Under the pieces are notes generated by a model. The model made no database searches and was not told the DNA's origin. It was given only the letters and a program-made list of their open reading frames with translations. From Phascolarctobacterium sp. (GTDB lineage Bacteria > Bacillota > Negativicutes > Acidaminococcales > Acidaminococcaceae): DNA of 64,000 nt. Positions 53,239 through 62,663 of the stretch are shown here, piece after piece. The stretch spans positions 1 to 64,000 of the forward strand of contig QAMT01000002.1 in the NCBI GenBank assembly GCA_003150755.1. The letters are read 5' to 3'. The stretch's first letter is position 1. Every line of letters starts with the position of its first letter. The position numbers and the translations under genes are program-made.

Positions 53239-55930
53239 TGTTTACCTCCGCCGGATGTATTTCTTCATGCGTTACCACAACTTCAACCTTTTTCGGCATA
53301 AATTTTATCTTACCGTCCTCGCCCACGCTGGCGCAGATGGTATCACCGGCTTTAAACCTTCCGGCCAGATACAAATCGCTGACGGGGTCTTCCAGCATTT
53401 TGCGCACGGCGCGGCGCAAAGGCCTTGCACCGTAACGGGTATCGCTGCCTTCCTTAACCAAAAGTTCGCGCGCTTCCTGAGAAATCTCCAGCGTCAGGCC
53501 GTTTTCGGCAAGTTTGGCGCGCAGCTCGCGCAGCATGTTTCTGATAATCTGCACCAAATCATCATAATGCAGGCTGTCAAACACAGTAATTTCGTCAATC
53601 CTGTTTAAAAATTCCGGACGGAACACGTTTTTAATTTCTGCCAGCACCTTATCCTTGCGCGAATTTTCTTCTTCCGCGCCGCTAACGGCAAAACCCAGCG
53701 GTTTGGTATCTGCCAAAAGCCTTGCACCGGCATTGCTGGTCATAATAATCACGCAGTTTTTAAAATCAGTTGTGCGTCCCTGTCCGTCCGTAAGCCGTCC
53801 GTCCTCCATAATCTGCAAAAGCAGGTTAAAGACATCGGGATGCGCCTTTTCGATTTCATCCAGCAGGATGATAGAATACGGCCTTCTGCGCACAGCGTCG
53901 GTCAGCTGGCCGCCTTCTTCGTAGCCGACATAGCCCGGAGGCGCGCCGACAAGACGCGAAGCCGTGTGTTTTTCCATATATTCGGACATATCAAAGCGAA
54001 TCAGCGCACGCTCGTCGCCGAACAAATTTTCTGCCAGCGCTTTGGCAAGTTCTGTTTTACCTACGCCGGTCGGCCCCAAAAAGAGGAACGAACCGACAGG
54101 CCTGTTTTTATCTTTAAAGCCCGCACGCGCACGGCGGATAGCCTTGGAAACAGCCTCTACCGCCTCGTTCTGCCCGATAACGCGCTTATGCAAATCGCTT
54201 TCCATGTGCAGCAGGCGCTCGGATTCCGTCTGCGTAAGCCTTTGCAGCGGAATGTTGAGCCACTGCGAAATGACGGACGCAATGTCCTCTTCCGTAACTT
54301 CTGCGCTTTTGCTTACGGCGCTGTCATAATTGGTCTTTTCGTAACCCAGCGCCAGTTCCAGGATGGCTTCGTGGTCGCGCAGCTGGGCAGCACGCTCGTA
54401 CTGCTGGCTGGCAATGGCTTCTGCCTTTTCGCGGCGCACTTTGGCCAGTTCTTTTTCTTTTTCCACTACCGGTATGGAAAGTTTATAGTTCTGCAATTTA
54501 ACCTTGGCGCAGGCCTCGTCCATCAGGTCAATGGCCTTGTCCGGCAGGTTGCGGTCGGTAATATAACGGTTAGAGAGCCTTACCGCTGCTTCCAGCGCCG
54601 CATCCGATACGTGCAGTTTGTGGAACTCCTCATATTTTTTGCGCAGTCCCTTTAAAATCTCCAGCGCGGCATCTGCATCCGGCGCAGAAACCACAACCGG
54701 CTGGAACCTGCGTTCCAGTGCAGCGTCTTTTTCGATATGCTTGCGGTATTCGCTCAGCGTCGTTGCACCGACAACCTGCAATTCTCCCCTTGCCAGCGCA
54801 GGCTTGATGATGTTGGCAGCATCAGTGCCGCCTTCTCCGGCACCGGCGCCGATAATGGTGTGCAGCTCGTCGATGAACAGGATTATATCTTTATTTTCTT
54901 TGATAGTTTCCAGAATATCCTTCAGGCGTTCTTCAAAATCACCGCGGTATTTTGCGCCTGCTACAAGGTAGCCGATTTCCAGCGAAAATACGGTTTTATT
55001 GCGCAGCAACTCAGGCACTTTTCCTTCTACAATACGCTGCGCCAGCCCTTCGGCAACGGAAGTTTTGCCGACGCCAGCTTCACCAATCAGCACCGGATTG
55101 TTTTTGGTGCGGCGGCACAGAATCTGGATAACTCTTTCAATTTCGTTTTCCCTGCCGATAACAGGGTCAATTTTGCCTTCTGCCGCCAGCTCATTCAGGT
55201 TGCGCCCAAACTCGTTCAAAACCTCCAGCGATACTTCCTGCGGCATTTCTTCGTATTCCGGCATCTCCGGTTCTTCAAAACCCGGCACGGCAGGCTGGTG
55301 TTCGCGGATAGAACGGATAATCTGCCAAACCTGTTCGGCCGTAATATTAAATTTACGCAGCACATTGCCGCCCATGCCCTTGTCCTCGCGCAGAATGCCC
55401 ATTAGCAAGTGTTCTGAACCAACCTGCGGGCACTTCAAGGCCACTGCTGTTTCTGCAGCAATTTCCAACGCGCGTTTGGCACGCGGCGTATAGCCGATGA
55501 TAATCTGCAAATTGCCGGCAGGGTCCATCACCTTTTCCAGTTCTTCGGCCACAGCCACAGGATTTACGCCGAGTTTTTCCAGCACCCTGATGCCGTAGCA
55601 GTCTTTTTCGTTTAAAAGCGCCAGCAGCAGGTGCTCCGTACCGAGATGGTCGTGCCCTCTGTCCAGCGCGCTGCGCATGGCAGTTTCCAAAATGGAAGCC
55701 ATACGTTTGGTAAAACGGCGCGCCTCCGTATGTTTAGGCGCTTCACCGCCGAAGAACAAAGTTTCCAGCAGATTACGCGCGTCTGCCGCACGCCCGCCCG
55801 CCCCGCCGATAGCATAAGGCATCAGCTTTTCGGCGCAGTCGGCGCACAGCCATTTATCTATCTGTTTATTGTTTACCATGCACACGACGTGCACGACGGC
55901 TTCTTTTTTGCCGCATTTCTGGCATAACAT
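53219..55930 (-). CDS. clpC: ClpC ATPase with an McsA-like N-terminal zinc finger
   Basis: A 903-residue Clp/Hsp100 unfoldase. Residues 1-40 form a zinc-finger-like segment (Cys3, Cys6, Cys29, Cys32) resembling the start of McsA; ordinary ClpC lacks it. Then come two Clp_N repeats (near LGTEHLLLALLNE and GSEHLLMGILRED), AAA1 (GEAGVGKTSVAEG), the coiled UVR/middle domain (REKAEAIASQQYERAAQLRD) and AAA2 (LGPTGVGKTELAKA). mcsA and mcsB, which lie between ctsR and clpC in Bacillus, are absent here. The ATG at 55930 is chosen, with GAGGTGAGGG directly upstream. Confidence 0.95.
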   Translation of the reverse strand: MLCQKCGKKEAVVHVVCMVNNKQIDKWLCADCAEKLMPYAIGGAGGRAADARNLLETLFFGGEAPKHTEARRFTKRMASILETAMRSALDRGHDHLGTEHLLLALLNEKDCYGIRVLEKLGVNPVAVAEELEKVMDPAGNLQIIIGYTPRAKRALEIAAETAVALKCPQVGSEHLLMGILREDKGMGGNVLRKFNITAEQVWQIIRSIREHQPAVPGFEEPEMPEYEEMPQEVSLEVLNEFGRNLNELAAEGKIDPVIGRENEIERVIQILCRRTKNNPVLIGEAGVGKTSVAEGLAQRIVEGKVPELLRNKTVFSLEIGYLVAGAKYRGDFEERLKDILETIKENKDIILFIDELHTIIGAGAGEGGTDAANIIKPALARGELQVVGATTLSEYRKHIEKDAALERRFQPVVVSAPDADAALEILKGLRKKYEEFHKLHVSDAALEAAVRLSNRYITDRNLPDKAIDLMDEACAKVKLQNYKLSIPVVEKEKELAKVRREKAEAIASQQYERAAQLRDHEAILELALGYEKTNYDSAVSKSAEVTEEDIASVISQWLNIPLQRLTQTESERLLHMESDLHKRVIGQNEAVEAVSKAIRRARAGFKDKNRPVGSFLFLGPTGVGKTELAKALAENLFGDERALIRFDMSEYMEKHTASRLVGAPPGYVGYEEGGQLTDAVRRRPYSIILLDEIEKAHPDVFNLLLQIMEDGRLTDGQGRTTDFKNCVIIMTSNAGARLLADTKPLGFAVSGAEEENSRKDKVLAEIKNVFRPEFLNRIDEITVFDSLHYDDLVQIIRNMLRELRAKLAENGLTLEISQEARELLVKEGSDTRYGARPLRRAVRKMLEDPVSDLYLAGRFKAGDTICASVGEDGKIKFMPKKVEVVVTHEEIHPAEVNNGQNQN

Positions 55931-55935
55931 TACCC

Positions 55936-56346
55936 TCACCTCACAGACAACATCTTAGTTATGGCATTCTGTAATACAGTTATTTTTTTCTTTTCATCTG
56001 CATTGATAATTTCCAGCATGTATTTTAAAAGCGCATATTCGCGCGCAGTTATCACGCCGCGTTTGGCCCAATGCTCCAAAAGGCTGCGGGCAGTTTCCTG
56101 GTGTTTTTCCTCCTTGGCAGGCGGCGTTACGCGCACAATACGCACAAAGCCTCCGCTGCCGCGGCGGGATTCTACCAGATACCCTTTTTCCGGCGTAAAG
56201 CGCGTGCTTAAAACATAGCTTATCTGCGACGGCGCGCACGATAGTTTATCGGCAAGCTCGTTACGCTGCACCAGCACGGTATCCTCGCTGTCCTCCAGCA
56301 GTTGGCGGATAATAAAGTTTTCTATTGCATCAGCAAGATTTCTCAT
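55936..56346 (-). CDS. ctsR: Heat-shock repressor CtsR
   Basis: A 136-residue winged-helix repressor of clp genes. The DNA-binding part holds LADKLSCAPSQISYVLSTRF and the wing VESRRGSGGFVRIVRV, whose RGSGG Gly loop is the heat-sensing element in Bacillus. The C-terminal dimer domain is shorter or diverged. It lies 5 bases upstream of clpC. Confidence 0.94.
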   Translation of the reverse strand: MRNLADAIENFIIRQLLEDSEDTVLVQRNELADKLSCAPSQISYVLSTRFTPEKGYLVESRRGSGGFVRIVRVTPPAKEEKHQETARSLLEHWAKRGVITAREYALLKYMLEIINADEKKKITVLQNAITKMLSVR

Positions 56347-56389
56347 ATCTGATTACCCCATAAATTTAGATGTATTTGTTTTTACAACT

Positions 56390-56418
56390 ATTATATTTGA
56401 CTTTTCGACTTTTGGCAA
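56390..56418 (-). promoter_or_regulatory. ctsR operon promoter with CtsR-like direct repeat
   Basis: TTGCCA (56413-56418) and TATAAT (56390-56395) are 17 bases apart on the minus strand. The spacer consists mostly of AAAGTCGA followed directly by AAAGTCAA, a repeat close to the CtsR heptad (GGTCAAA) but with 8-bp rather than the usual 10-bp period. Confidence 0.7.
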
Positions 56419-56428
56419 GACATAAATA

Positions 56429-56467
56429 AAAAGCAGCGATGAAATTTTTGTAAACTTCACCGCTGCC
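56429..56467 (-). terminator. Terminator after the flavodiiron gene
   Basis: GCAGCGgTGAA pairs with TTCAtCGCTGC (56433-56443 with 56455-56465), followed by TTTTTATTTATG on the minus strand. Confidence 0.82.
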
Positions 56468-56479
56468 ATCAGTTATGTT

Positions 56480-57649
56480 TTACAGGTTTTTGGCAAATTC
56501 GTAAGCAAATTTGCGCGCTGCTTCTTCTTCATCGCCGCTGGCGCGCCACTTGCAGTTATAGCCTGGCTGCACGTCGAAGCCTGCCGCTGTAAGCAATGCT
56601 TCCATGTCCTTCTGTGCGCCGCCTGCCCAGCCGCAGGTGCCGAAAGCCGCCGCTTTTTTGCCCTTGGGCTGCAAGCCTTTAAGGTAAACCAGCGTGCCGC
56701 CTACGCTCGGCATCATGCCGCTGTTTAATGTCGGCGAGCCTACAAGAAGGCCACTTGCTTCAAACAGTTCCACTGCAATGGTGCTGCCGGGCGTCCTGTC
56801 GGTGCGCATAAGCTGCACTTTTACGCCTGCCGCCGCTGCACCTTCAACCATAGCGCGTGCCAGCGCTTCCGTGCCGCCCCACATTGTGTCGTAAACAATA
56901 ACCAGGCTGCCGTCCTTAACGCCATTGCCCCACGCTGCGTAACGCTCTACAATCTTATCAATCATGCTGCGCCAGATAACGCCGTGCGCAGGCGCAATCA
57001 TCTTGATATCAAGCGCGCCTACCTTTTTCAGCGCGCCGCCAATCAGGCGGGCATAAGGCCACAGGATATTGGCAAAATATTTTTTAGCTTCATAAAACAG
57101 CACATACTCGTCAACTTCATCATCAAAGCGTTTGCTGGCGGCATAATGCTGGCCGAAAGCATCGTTACTGAACAGAATTTTATCCTGCGGGCAGTAGGTT
57201 ACCATGTTGTCCGGCCAGTGCAGCATCGGCACGGGCACAAAAGTCAGGCTGCGGCTGCCAAGCTCAATGCTGTCGCCTTCTTTAACAACCATAAAGTCAA
57301 AACCATCGCCGTAATGGCGCAGCGCCTCGTTTTTACCCTGCATGGTAATAACAAATTTAGCGTTGGGCGCAGCTTTAAGCACCTGCGGCAAAGCACCGGC
57401 ATGGTCTGGCTCTACGTGGTTGACAATTACATAATCTATTCTGGCAGGGTCTACCACACGGCTGATTTTTTCCAGCAGCTCAGCCGCGTAGCAGGCCTTA
57501 ACGGTATCAATAAGGCAGATTTTTTCATCCATGATGAGATAGCTGTTATACGAAGCGCCGCGCTCCGTTTTATAACCGTGAAAATCCCTAACGGTCCAGT
57601 CAGTTACGCCCACGTCATAAATTTGGGGCGCTATTTGCATTGGCATCAT
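56480..57649 (-). CDS. Flavodiiron protein (FprA-type)
   Basis: A 389-residue A-type flavoprotein that reduces O2 to water and/or NO to N2O. The N-terminal metallo-lactamase-like domain keeps the diiron ligands: HVEPDHAG, HWPDNMVT, an Asp in FSNDAFGQH, and a late PAHGVIWR. The C-terminal flavodoxin domain begins VIVYDTMWGGTEALARAM. It protects the oxygen-sensitive hydrogenase and iron-sulfur proteins of an anaerobe. AGGAGG precedes the first ATG. Confidence 0.95.
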   Translation of the reverse strand: MMPMQIAPQIYDVGVTDWTVRDFHGYKTERGASYNSYLIMDEKICLIDTVKACYAAELLEKISRVVDPARIDYVIVNHVEPDHAGALPQVLKAAPNAKFVITMQGKNEALRHYGDGFDFMVVKEGDSIELGSRSLTFVPVPMLHWPDNMVTYCPQDKILFSNDAFGQHYAASKRFDDEVDEYVLFYEAKKYFANILWPYARLIGGALKKVGALDIKMIAPAHGVIWRSMIDKIVERYAAWGNGVKDGSLVIVYDTMWGGTEALARAMVEGAAAAGVKVQLMRTDRTPGSTIAVELFEASGLLVGSPTLNSGMMPSVGGTLVYLKGLQPKGKKAAAFGTCGWAGGAQKDMEALLTAAGFDVQPGYNCKWRASGDEEEAARKFAYEFAKNL

Positions 57650-57681
57650 TATTGCATCCTCCTCTTAACACGCAAAATAAA

Positions 57682-59406
57682 TTAAAGGTAACCGAAGGAC
57701 AATTCCTTCAGATTTTTATCCAAAAACAGCCCCGCCTGATGGAAGCTGTTCAGCGTACTTCTGTGACCGATACTGATAACGGTTGTCTGCGGCATTTTTT
57801 CTGCCAGCAATGTGTACATGGCTTTTTCTGTTGCTTCGTCCAGCGCCGACGTCGCCTCATCCAAAAACAGCCATTCCGGCTTGTAAATCAGCGCACGTGC
57901 AAAGGCCACGCGCTGCTGCTCGCCGCCGCTAAGCACATGCGACCAGTCTGCTTCAACATACAAATCATCCGCCAGATAGCCGATATTACATTCTGACAGC
58001 ACGTTTTTCAGTTCGTCATCACTGCACTCCTTAGCGCCGGGGTATAACAGCGCTTCGCGAAGCGTGCCTAACGGCAGATACGGCTTTTGCGGTATAAACA
58101 TGGTGTTTTGCGCCGCAGGCATGGCAAGGCTGCCTTTTACATAGGGCCAGATGCCGGCTAAAACGCGCAGCAAAGTGCTTTTGCCGCTGCCGCTTGCGCC
58201 TTTTATCAAAACATTCTGCCCCTTTTGGAGCTTAAACGCCGCATTGCCGACAAGCGTGCGCCCGTCCGGCAGGCAGATATCAAGGCCGGAAGCCGTAATA
58301 GAACCGCTTGTTTCCGTGCGCTGTAAATCAGGCTGCAATTTTTCCTGTTTAACCTCGTGCATGTGCAGGCCAAAGCCGGTAAGACGGTTGACTACCGACT
58401 GCCACTCAGCAATGGAAGCATACATATCGACAAAATATGACAGCGAAGTCTGCACTTTATCAAAAGCATTACTAATCTGCATCAGCCCGCCCAGCGTAAT
58501 CTGGTGCGACAGATAGCGCGGCATTGCCACCACCATCGGAAAGATAATCGCAATCTGCGAATAGCCGGAATTTATCCAGATAAGCTGTTTGCGTTTCTGG
58601 ATGATTTTCCAGAAATTATCCAGCAAAAGCGCAAAACGTTTTTTAAACACGCTGCCCTCACGCCCCTCGCCGGAATAAAAGGCAATGCTTTCGGCGTTTT
58701 CGCGCATACGCATCATGCTGAAACGGAAATCCGCCTCATAACGCTGCTGCACAAAGTTAAGCCCTACCAGTTTTTTACCGGCAGTGTGCGTTAACCACGT
58801 TCCAATTACTGAATAAATAAGCGCAACCCACACCATGTAGCCTTCGATATGGAAACTGTGCCCCCAAAGCGTAAAATCCAGCGGGCCGGAAATCTGATAT
58901 AACACAAATACAAACGACACAAAGGTGCAGACCGCTTTTAAAATGCCGATGCTGAAAGTCAGCGTCATTTCTACAAACAGGCGCACATCTTCACTGATAC
59001 GCTGGTCAGGGTTATCGGTATCAGCGCCGAACACCTGCAAACAGTAATAGGTTTTGTTGCGCAGCCATTCGTCAATATACCTGTCAGTCAGCCAGCGTCG
59101 CCAGTTAATAATCAGCACCTGCTGCAAGTAAAACGAATAAACCATTAAAATAATGTACAACGCCGCCAGCCACGAAAAATGTATCAGTTCGTCAAAAATT
59201 TTTTCGGTGTTGTAGTTTTGCAGCGCTTCGTAAAATACATTAAACCAGTCGTTAATCAAAACGATTACATAAACCACCGCCAGCGTCAGCACAATGATAA
59301 CCGCCAGCAGCGCAAAGGCTTTCAGGCGTTCTTCCGACTGCCAGTAGCTTTTGGTCAAAAGCCATACGTTGCGTAAAAAACGCCCCTGTTCTTTTAATCT
59401 GTTCAA
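57682..59406 (-). CDS. ABC transporter, fused permease/ATPase (SbmA/YddA-like)
   Basis: A 574-residue half-transporter. The N-terminal membrane domain of about six helices is of the SbmA/BacA-like type (for example LQQVLIINWRRWLTDRYIDE). The ATPase has GASGSGKSTLLRV (Walker A), LSGGEQQRVAFARAL (signature) and WLFLDEATSALD (Walker B). Relatives move peptides, B12 or fatty-acyl-CoA. The substrate is unknown. The start codon is TTG with GAGGGG upstream. It lies between the RND pump and fprA; its link to either is uncertain. Confidence 0.88.
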   Translation of the reverse strand: MNRLKEQGRFLRNVWLLTKSYWQSEERLKAFALLAVIIVLTLAVVYVIVLINDWFNVFYEALQNYNTEKIFDELIHFSWLAALYIILMVYSFYLQQVLIINWRRWLTDRYIDEWLRNKTYYCLQVFGADTDNPDQRISEDVRLFVEMTLTFSIGILKAVCTFVSFVFVLYQISGPLDFTLWGHSFHIEGYMVWVALIYSVIGTWLTHTAGKKLVGLNFVQQRYEADFRFSMMRMRENAESIAFYSGEGREGSVFKKRFALLLDNFWKIIQKRKQLIWINSGYSQIAIIFPMVVAMPRYLSHQITLGGLMQISNAFDKVQTSLSYFVDMYASIAEWQSVVNRLTGFGLHMHEVKQEKLQPDLQRTETSGSITASGLDICLPDGRTLVGNAAFKLQKGQNVLIKGASGSGKSTLLRVLAGIWPYVKGSLAMPAAQNTMFIPQKPYLPLGTLREALLYPGAKECSDDELKNVLSECNIGYLADDLYVEADWSHVLSGGEQQRVAFARALIYKPEWLFLDEATSALDEATEKAMYTLLAEKMPQTTVISIGHRSTLNSFHQAGLFLDKNLKELSFGYL

Positions 59407-59482
59407 AGCAGTTCCCCTCTATCTTAAAATCAAAGTTGGTACACTCTAACTAATACAACGCAAATCAAAAAATTCCTGCCGT

Positions 59483-59517
59483 AAAAAAATGCCCCGCCGT
59501 AAAGCGGAGCATTTTTT
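59483..59517 (-). terminator. Terminator after the RND pump
   Basis: AATGCtCCGC pairs with GCGGgGCATT, with a T-run on the minus strand and A-run on the other side, 17 bases after the pump stop codon. Confidence 0.87.
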
Positions 59518-59533
59518 CACTAATTATTTACTT

Positions 59534-62500
59534 TTATTCTGCCTTTTCCTTATGCTTTTTGCTGAAGAATTTTTCGACAACTACAAAGCAAACCGGAATC
59601 AGGAAGATACCAAACATGGTGTTGAAGGTCATGCCTGCAACTACGGCGTTACCCATAGATACACGCGCGCCTGCGCCCGGGCCGGTTGCAATTGCCAGCG
59701 GCAGGCAGCCGAGGATGAATGCAAAGGAGGTCATCAGAATCGGGCGGAGACGGAGTTTAGAAGCTTCAACTGCTGCCTCAACAATGCCCATACCTTTTTC
59801 CATATTCATCTTTGCATATTCTACAATCAAAATTGCATTCTTCGCAGCAAGGCCGATAAGCATAATCAAGCCAATCTGCATATAAACGTCGTTCTGCTGT
59901 CCGCGCAGGTACTGGCCCAGAATGCAGCCCAATACTGCGGTCGGCACGGAAAGAAGTACCGCCAGAGGAATAGTCCAGCTTTCGTACAAAGCTGCCAGGC
60001 ACAGGAATACGAAGATAAGCGAAATAATGAATATCTGCGTAGAGCGGTTGCCTGCTTCAATCTGGTCGCGGCTCTGGTCAGTCCATTCATAGCTGTAAGT
60101 TACAGGCAGTGTTTCTGCTGCAATTTCTTCCAAAGCGTCCATTGCCTGGCCGGTGGAATAACCTTCAGCCGGGTCGCCTGCAATCTTGATAGCGCTTGCG
60201 CCGTTAAAGCGCGTCATAACAACGGAGCTGTTGGTGTTTTCGTAGCTTACGAGGGTATTCAGCGGAATCATCGTGCCGTCGTTGCTGCGCACAAAGAAGT
60301 AACGCATATCGTCAACATCGGTACGGTAATCGTCGGTTGCTTCCATAACAACACGCCAGGTACGGCCAAAGTTGTTCATATCGTTGATTTCGTAGCCGCC
60401 GAGGAAGGTCTGCAAAGCACTGAATACGCTGGAAACCGGTACGTTAAGGCTCTGTGCCTTGTCGCGGTCAACATTAAATTTATACATAGGCGTATTGGTA
60501 TTCAGCGTTGTATAAATCATGCCGATTTCCGGACGCTGGCGTGCTTTTGCCAAAAATTCCTGTGCGCGCTCGTTCATCGTATTTACATCCTCGCCGCCGA
60601 GGTTCATGATGTACATGCTCAAAGAACCGGTGCTGGATGCACCCGGCAGTGCCGGAGGCTGGAAGGCCATAATATTGGCATCTGGGAATTCTGCACCCAT
60701 AGCCTGAATAGACGGGATAATATCCTGAATAGAATTATCGCGTTCTTCATACGGCTTCATAGAAACAACTACAAGGCCTGCACTTGCTTTTTGCGCACGG
60801 CTCAAAATATCAACGCCGCTAACGCCCATAACATAGTTTACGCCAGGCAGTTTTTGCAGTTTGTTGCCAAGCTCTGTCATCAGCTGAATGCCGCGGTTAC
60901 TGGATGCGCCCTCAGGCAAGCTGAAGGAAACAGCGCTGTTGCCCATATCTTCGTTAGGCACATAACCTGTCGGGGTAATTTTAAACAGCACGCCGATTAA
61001 AATCAAACCAACCAGCAGGCAGGCCATAACCACTTTAGCATGGCGGATGCATTTTTCTACGTTATTTACATATTTGGCAAGTGTTCTTTCAAACCATTTG
61101 TTAAAGGAATGTACGGCTTTGCCGATAAAGCCTTTGATTTCGCCTTCATCTTTTTTCGGTTTCAGGATAAGAGCGCACAGCGCCGGTGTCAGCGACAGCG
61201 CAATCAAAGCCGAAAGCATCATGGAAACGGAAATGGTAATTGCAAACTGTTTGTACAATTCGCCAACAGTACCGCCGGTAAACGCAGTCGGGATAAATAC
61301 TGCTGCCAGTACGAAAGCAATTGCCACAACAGGACCCGAAACTTCGCTCATGGCGCGGTAGGTTGCTTCTTTAGGCGAAAGGCCTGTATCCTGAATATGA
61401 TGCTCTACCGCTTCTACAACGACGATAGCGTCGTCGACTACGAGGCCGATAGCCAGGATAAGTGCAAACGCCGTCAGCGTGTTGATGGTAAAGCCTAAAA
61501 GTACGAAGGATGCAAACGTGCCAATCAAAGATACCGGCACTGCCAGCAGCGGAATCAGCGTTGCACGCCAGCTGCCGAGGAACATGAAGATTACAAAGAT
61601 AACCAGCACCAGAGCTTCAAAGAAGGTATGTGCTACTTTTTCAAGGGATTCGGTAATGAACTGGGTGTTATCCTGAACAATGGTCAGCTTCATATCAGCC
61701 GGGAAACGTTTTTCGGCGTCTGCCAGAACCTCTTTAATCTGGCTTACCGCTTCGATGGAGTTAGCATCACTTGTCAGGGAAACAGGGAATACAACACTGG
61801 CACCGCCGTTCAAGCGGCTGACAATCAAGTCACTGCGCGGGCCTTCTTTAATGGTTGCAATGTCTTTTAAATACAGGTTATGCCCGTTTTCACTGCGGAC
61901 AATAATATTGCCGAATTCTTCCGGGGTTTTCAAACGGCCCTGGGCATTGGCAGAATACTGACGTTCCTGCTGGTCCATAGTCGGGCGTGCGCCTACTGTA
62001 CCTACCGGGGCCTGAATGTTCTGCGCTTGAACAGCAGATTCAACGTCCGTTGTTGTAATACCAAGCTGCGCCATTTTTTCAGGGTTCAGCCAGATACGCA
62101 TTGCATATTCCGGACCATATTCGTCAACGGTAGATACGCCTTTTACGCGCTTGATTGCGTCGATAAAGTTAACGTCGGCGTAAGTTCTTAAAAACATATC
62201 GTCATAGGTATTATTAGGAGAATACAAGGCAAAATACATAATCGTTTCTGCCGACTCCTTGGTAGTAGTAATACCATAGGCAGTTACTTCCTGCGGCATG
62301 GAGCTGTTAGCCTGGGATACACGGTTCTGTACCTCTACCGCAGCAATATCAGCGTCTTTTTCCAGGTTAAACTGTACCTGAAGGCTGTATTCGCCGGATG
62401 CAGTACTGGTAGAGCTCATATCCAGCATGTTTTCTACGCCTGTTACCTTTTGCTCTATTGCCTGTGCAACAGATTCTTCAACCGTTTGGGCACTCGCGCC

Positions 62501-62650
62501 GGTATAGGTCGTCGATACTGAAACACGCGGCTTGGTAATATCAGGGTATTGGGCGATAGGCAGGCTGAAACCGGCAATCAAACCCAACAGCGTAATCAGT
62601 ATGGCCAGCACCATGGCAAAGACCGGACGGTCAATAAAAAAACGTGCCAT
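59534..62650 (-). CDS. RND multidrug efflux permease (AcrB/MexB-type)
   Basis: A 1038-residue inner-membrane proton antiporter of the HAE1 family with 12 helices and two large periplasmic loops. The proton-relay Asp pair is in LAIGLVVDDAIVVVEAVEHH and the relay Lys in GLAAKNAILIVEYAKM. The N-terminus MARFFIDRPVFAMV is typical. It starts 13 bases after the adaptor gene. No outer-membrane TolC-type channel follows in the window, so the exit duct must be encoded elsewhere. Confidence 0.96.
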   Translation of the reverse strand: MARFFIDRPVFAMVLAILITLLGLIAGFSLPIAQYPDITKPRVSVSTTYTGASAQTVEESVAQAIEQKVTGVENMLDMSSTSTASGEYSLQVQFNLEKDADIAAVEVQNRVSQANSSMPQEVTAYGITTTKESAETIMYFALYSPNNTYDDMFLRTYADVNFIDAIKRVKGVSTVDEYGPEYAMRIWLNPEKMAQLGITTTDVESAVQAQNIQAPVGTVGARPTMDQQERQYSANAQGRLKTPEEFGNIIVRSENGHNLYLKDIATIKEGPRSDLIVSRLNGGASVVFPVSLTSDANSIEAVSQIKEVLADAEKRFPADMKLTIVQDNTQFITESLEKVAHTFFEALVLVIFVIFMFLGSWRATLIPLLAVPVSLIGTFASFVLLGFTINTLTAFALILAIGLVVDDAIVVVEAVEHHIQDTGLSPKEATYRAMSEVSGPVVAIAFVLAAVFIPTAFTGGTVGELYKQFAITISVSMMLSALIALSLTPALCALILKPKKDEGEIKGFIGKAVHSFNKWFERTLAKYVNNVEKCIRHAKVVMACLLVGLILIGVLFKITPTGYVPNEDMGNSAVSFSLPEGASSNRGIQLMTELGNKLQKLPGVNYVMGVSGVDILSRAQKASAGLVVVSMKPYEERDNSIQDIIPSIQAMGAEFPDANIMAFQPPALPGASSTGSLSMYIMNLGGEDVNTMNERAQEFLAKARQRPEIGMIYTTLNTNTPMYKFNVDRDKAQSLNVPVSSVFSALQTFLGGYEINDMNNFGRTWRVVMEATDDYRTDVDDMRYFFVRSNDGTMIPLNTLVSYENTNSSVVMTRFNGASAIKIAGDPAEGYSTGQAMDALEEIAAETLPVTYSYEWTDQSRDQIEAGNRSTQIFIISLIFVFLCLAALYESWTIPLAVLLSVPTAVLGCILGQYLRGQQNDVYMQIGLIMLIGLAAKNAILIVEYAKMNMEKGMGIVEAAVEASKLRLRPILMTSFAFILGCLPLAIATGPGAGARVSMGNAVVAGMTFNTMFGIFLIPVCFVVVEKFFSKKHKEKAE

Positions 62651-62663
62651 TCAGCTTACCTCC

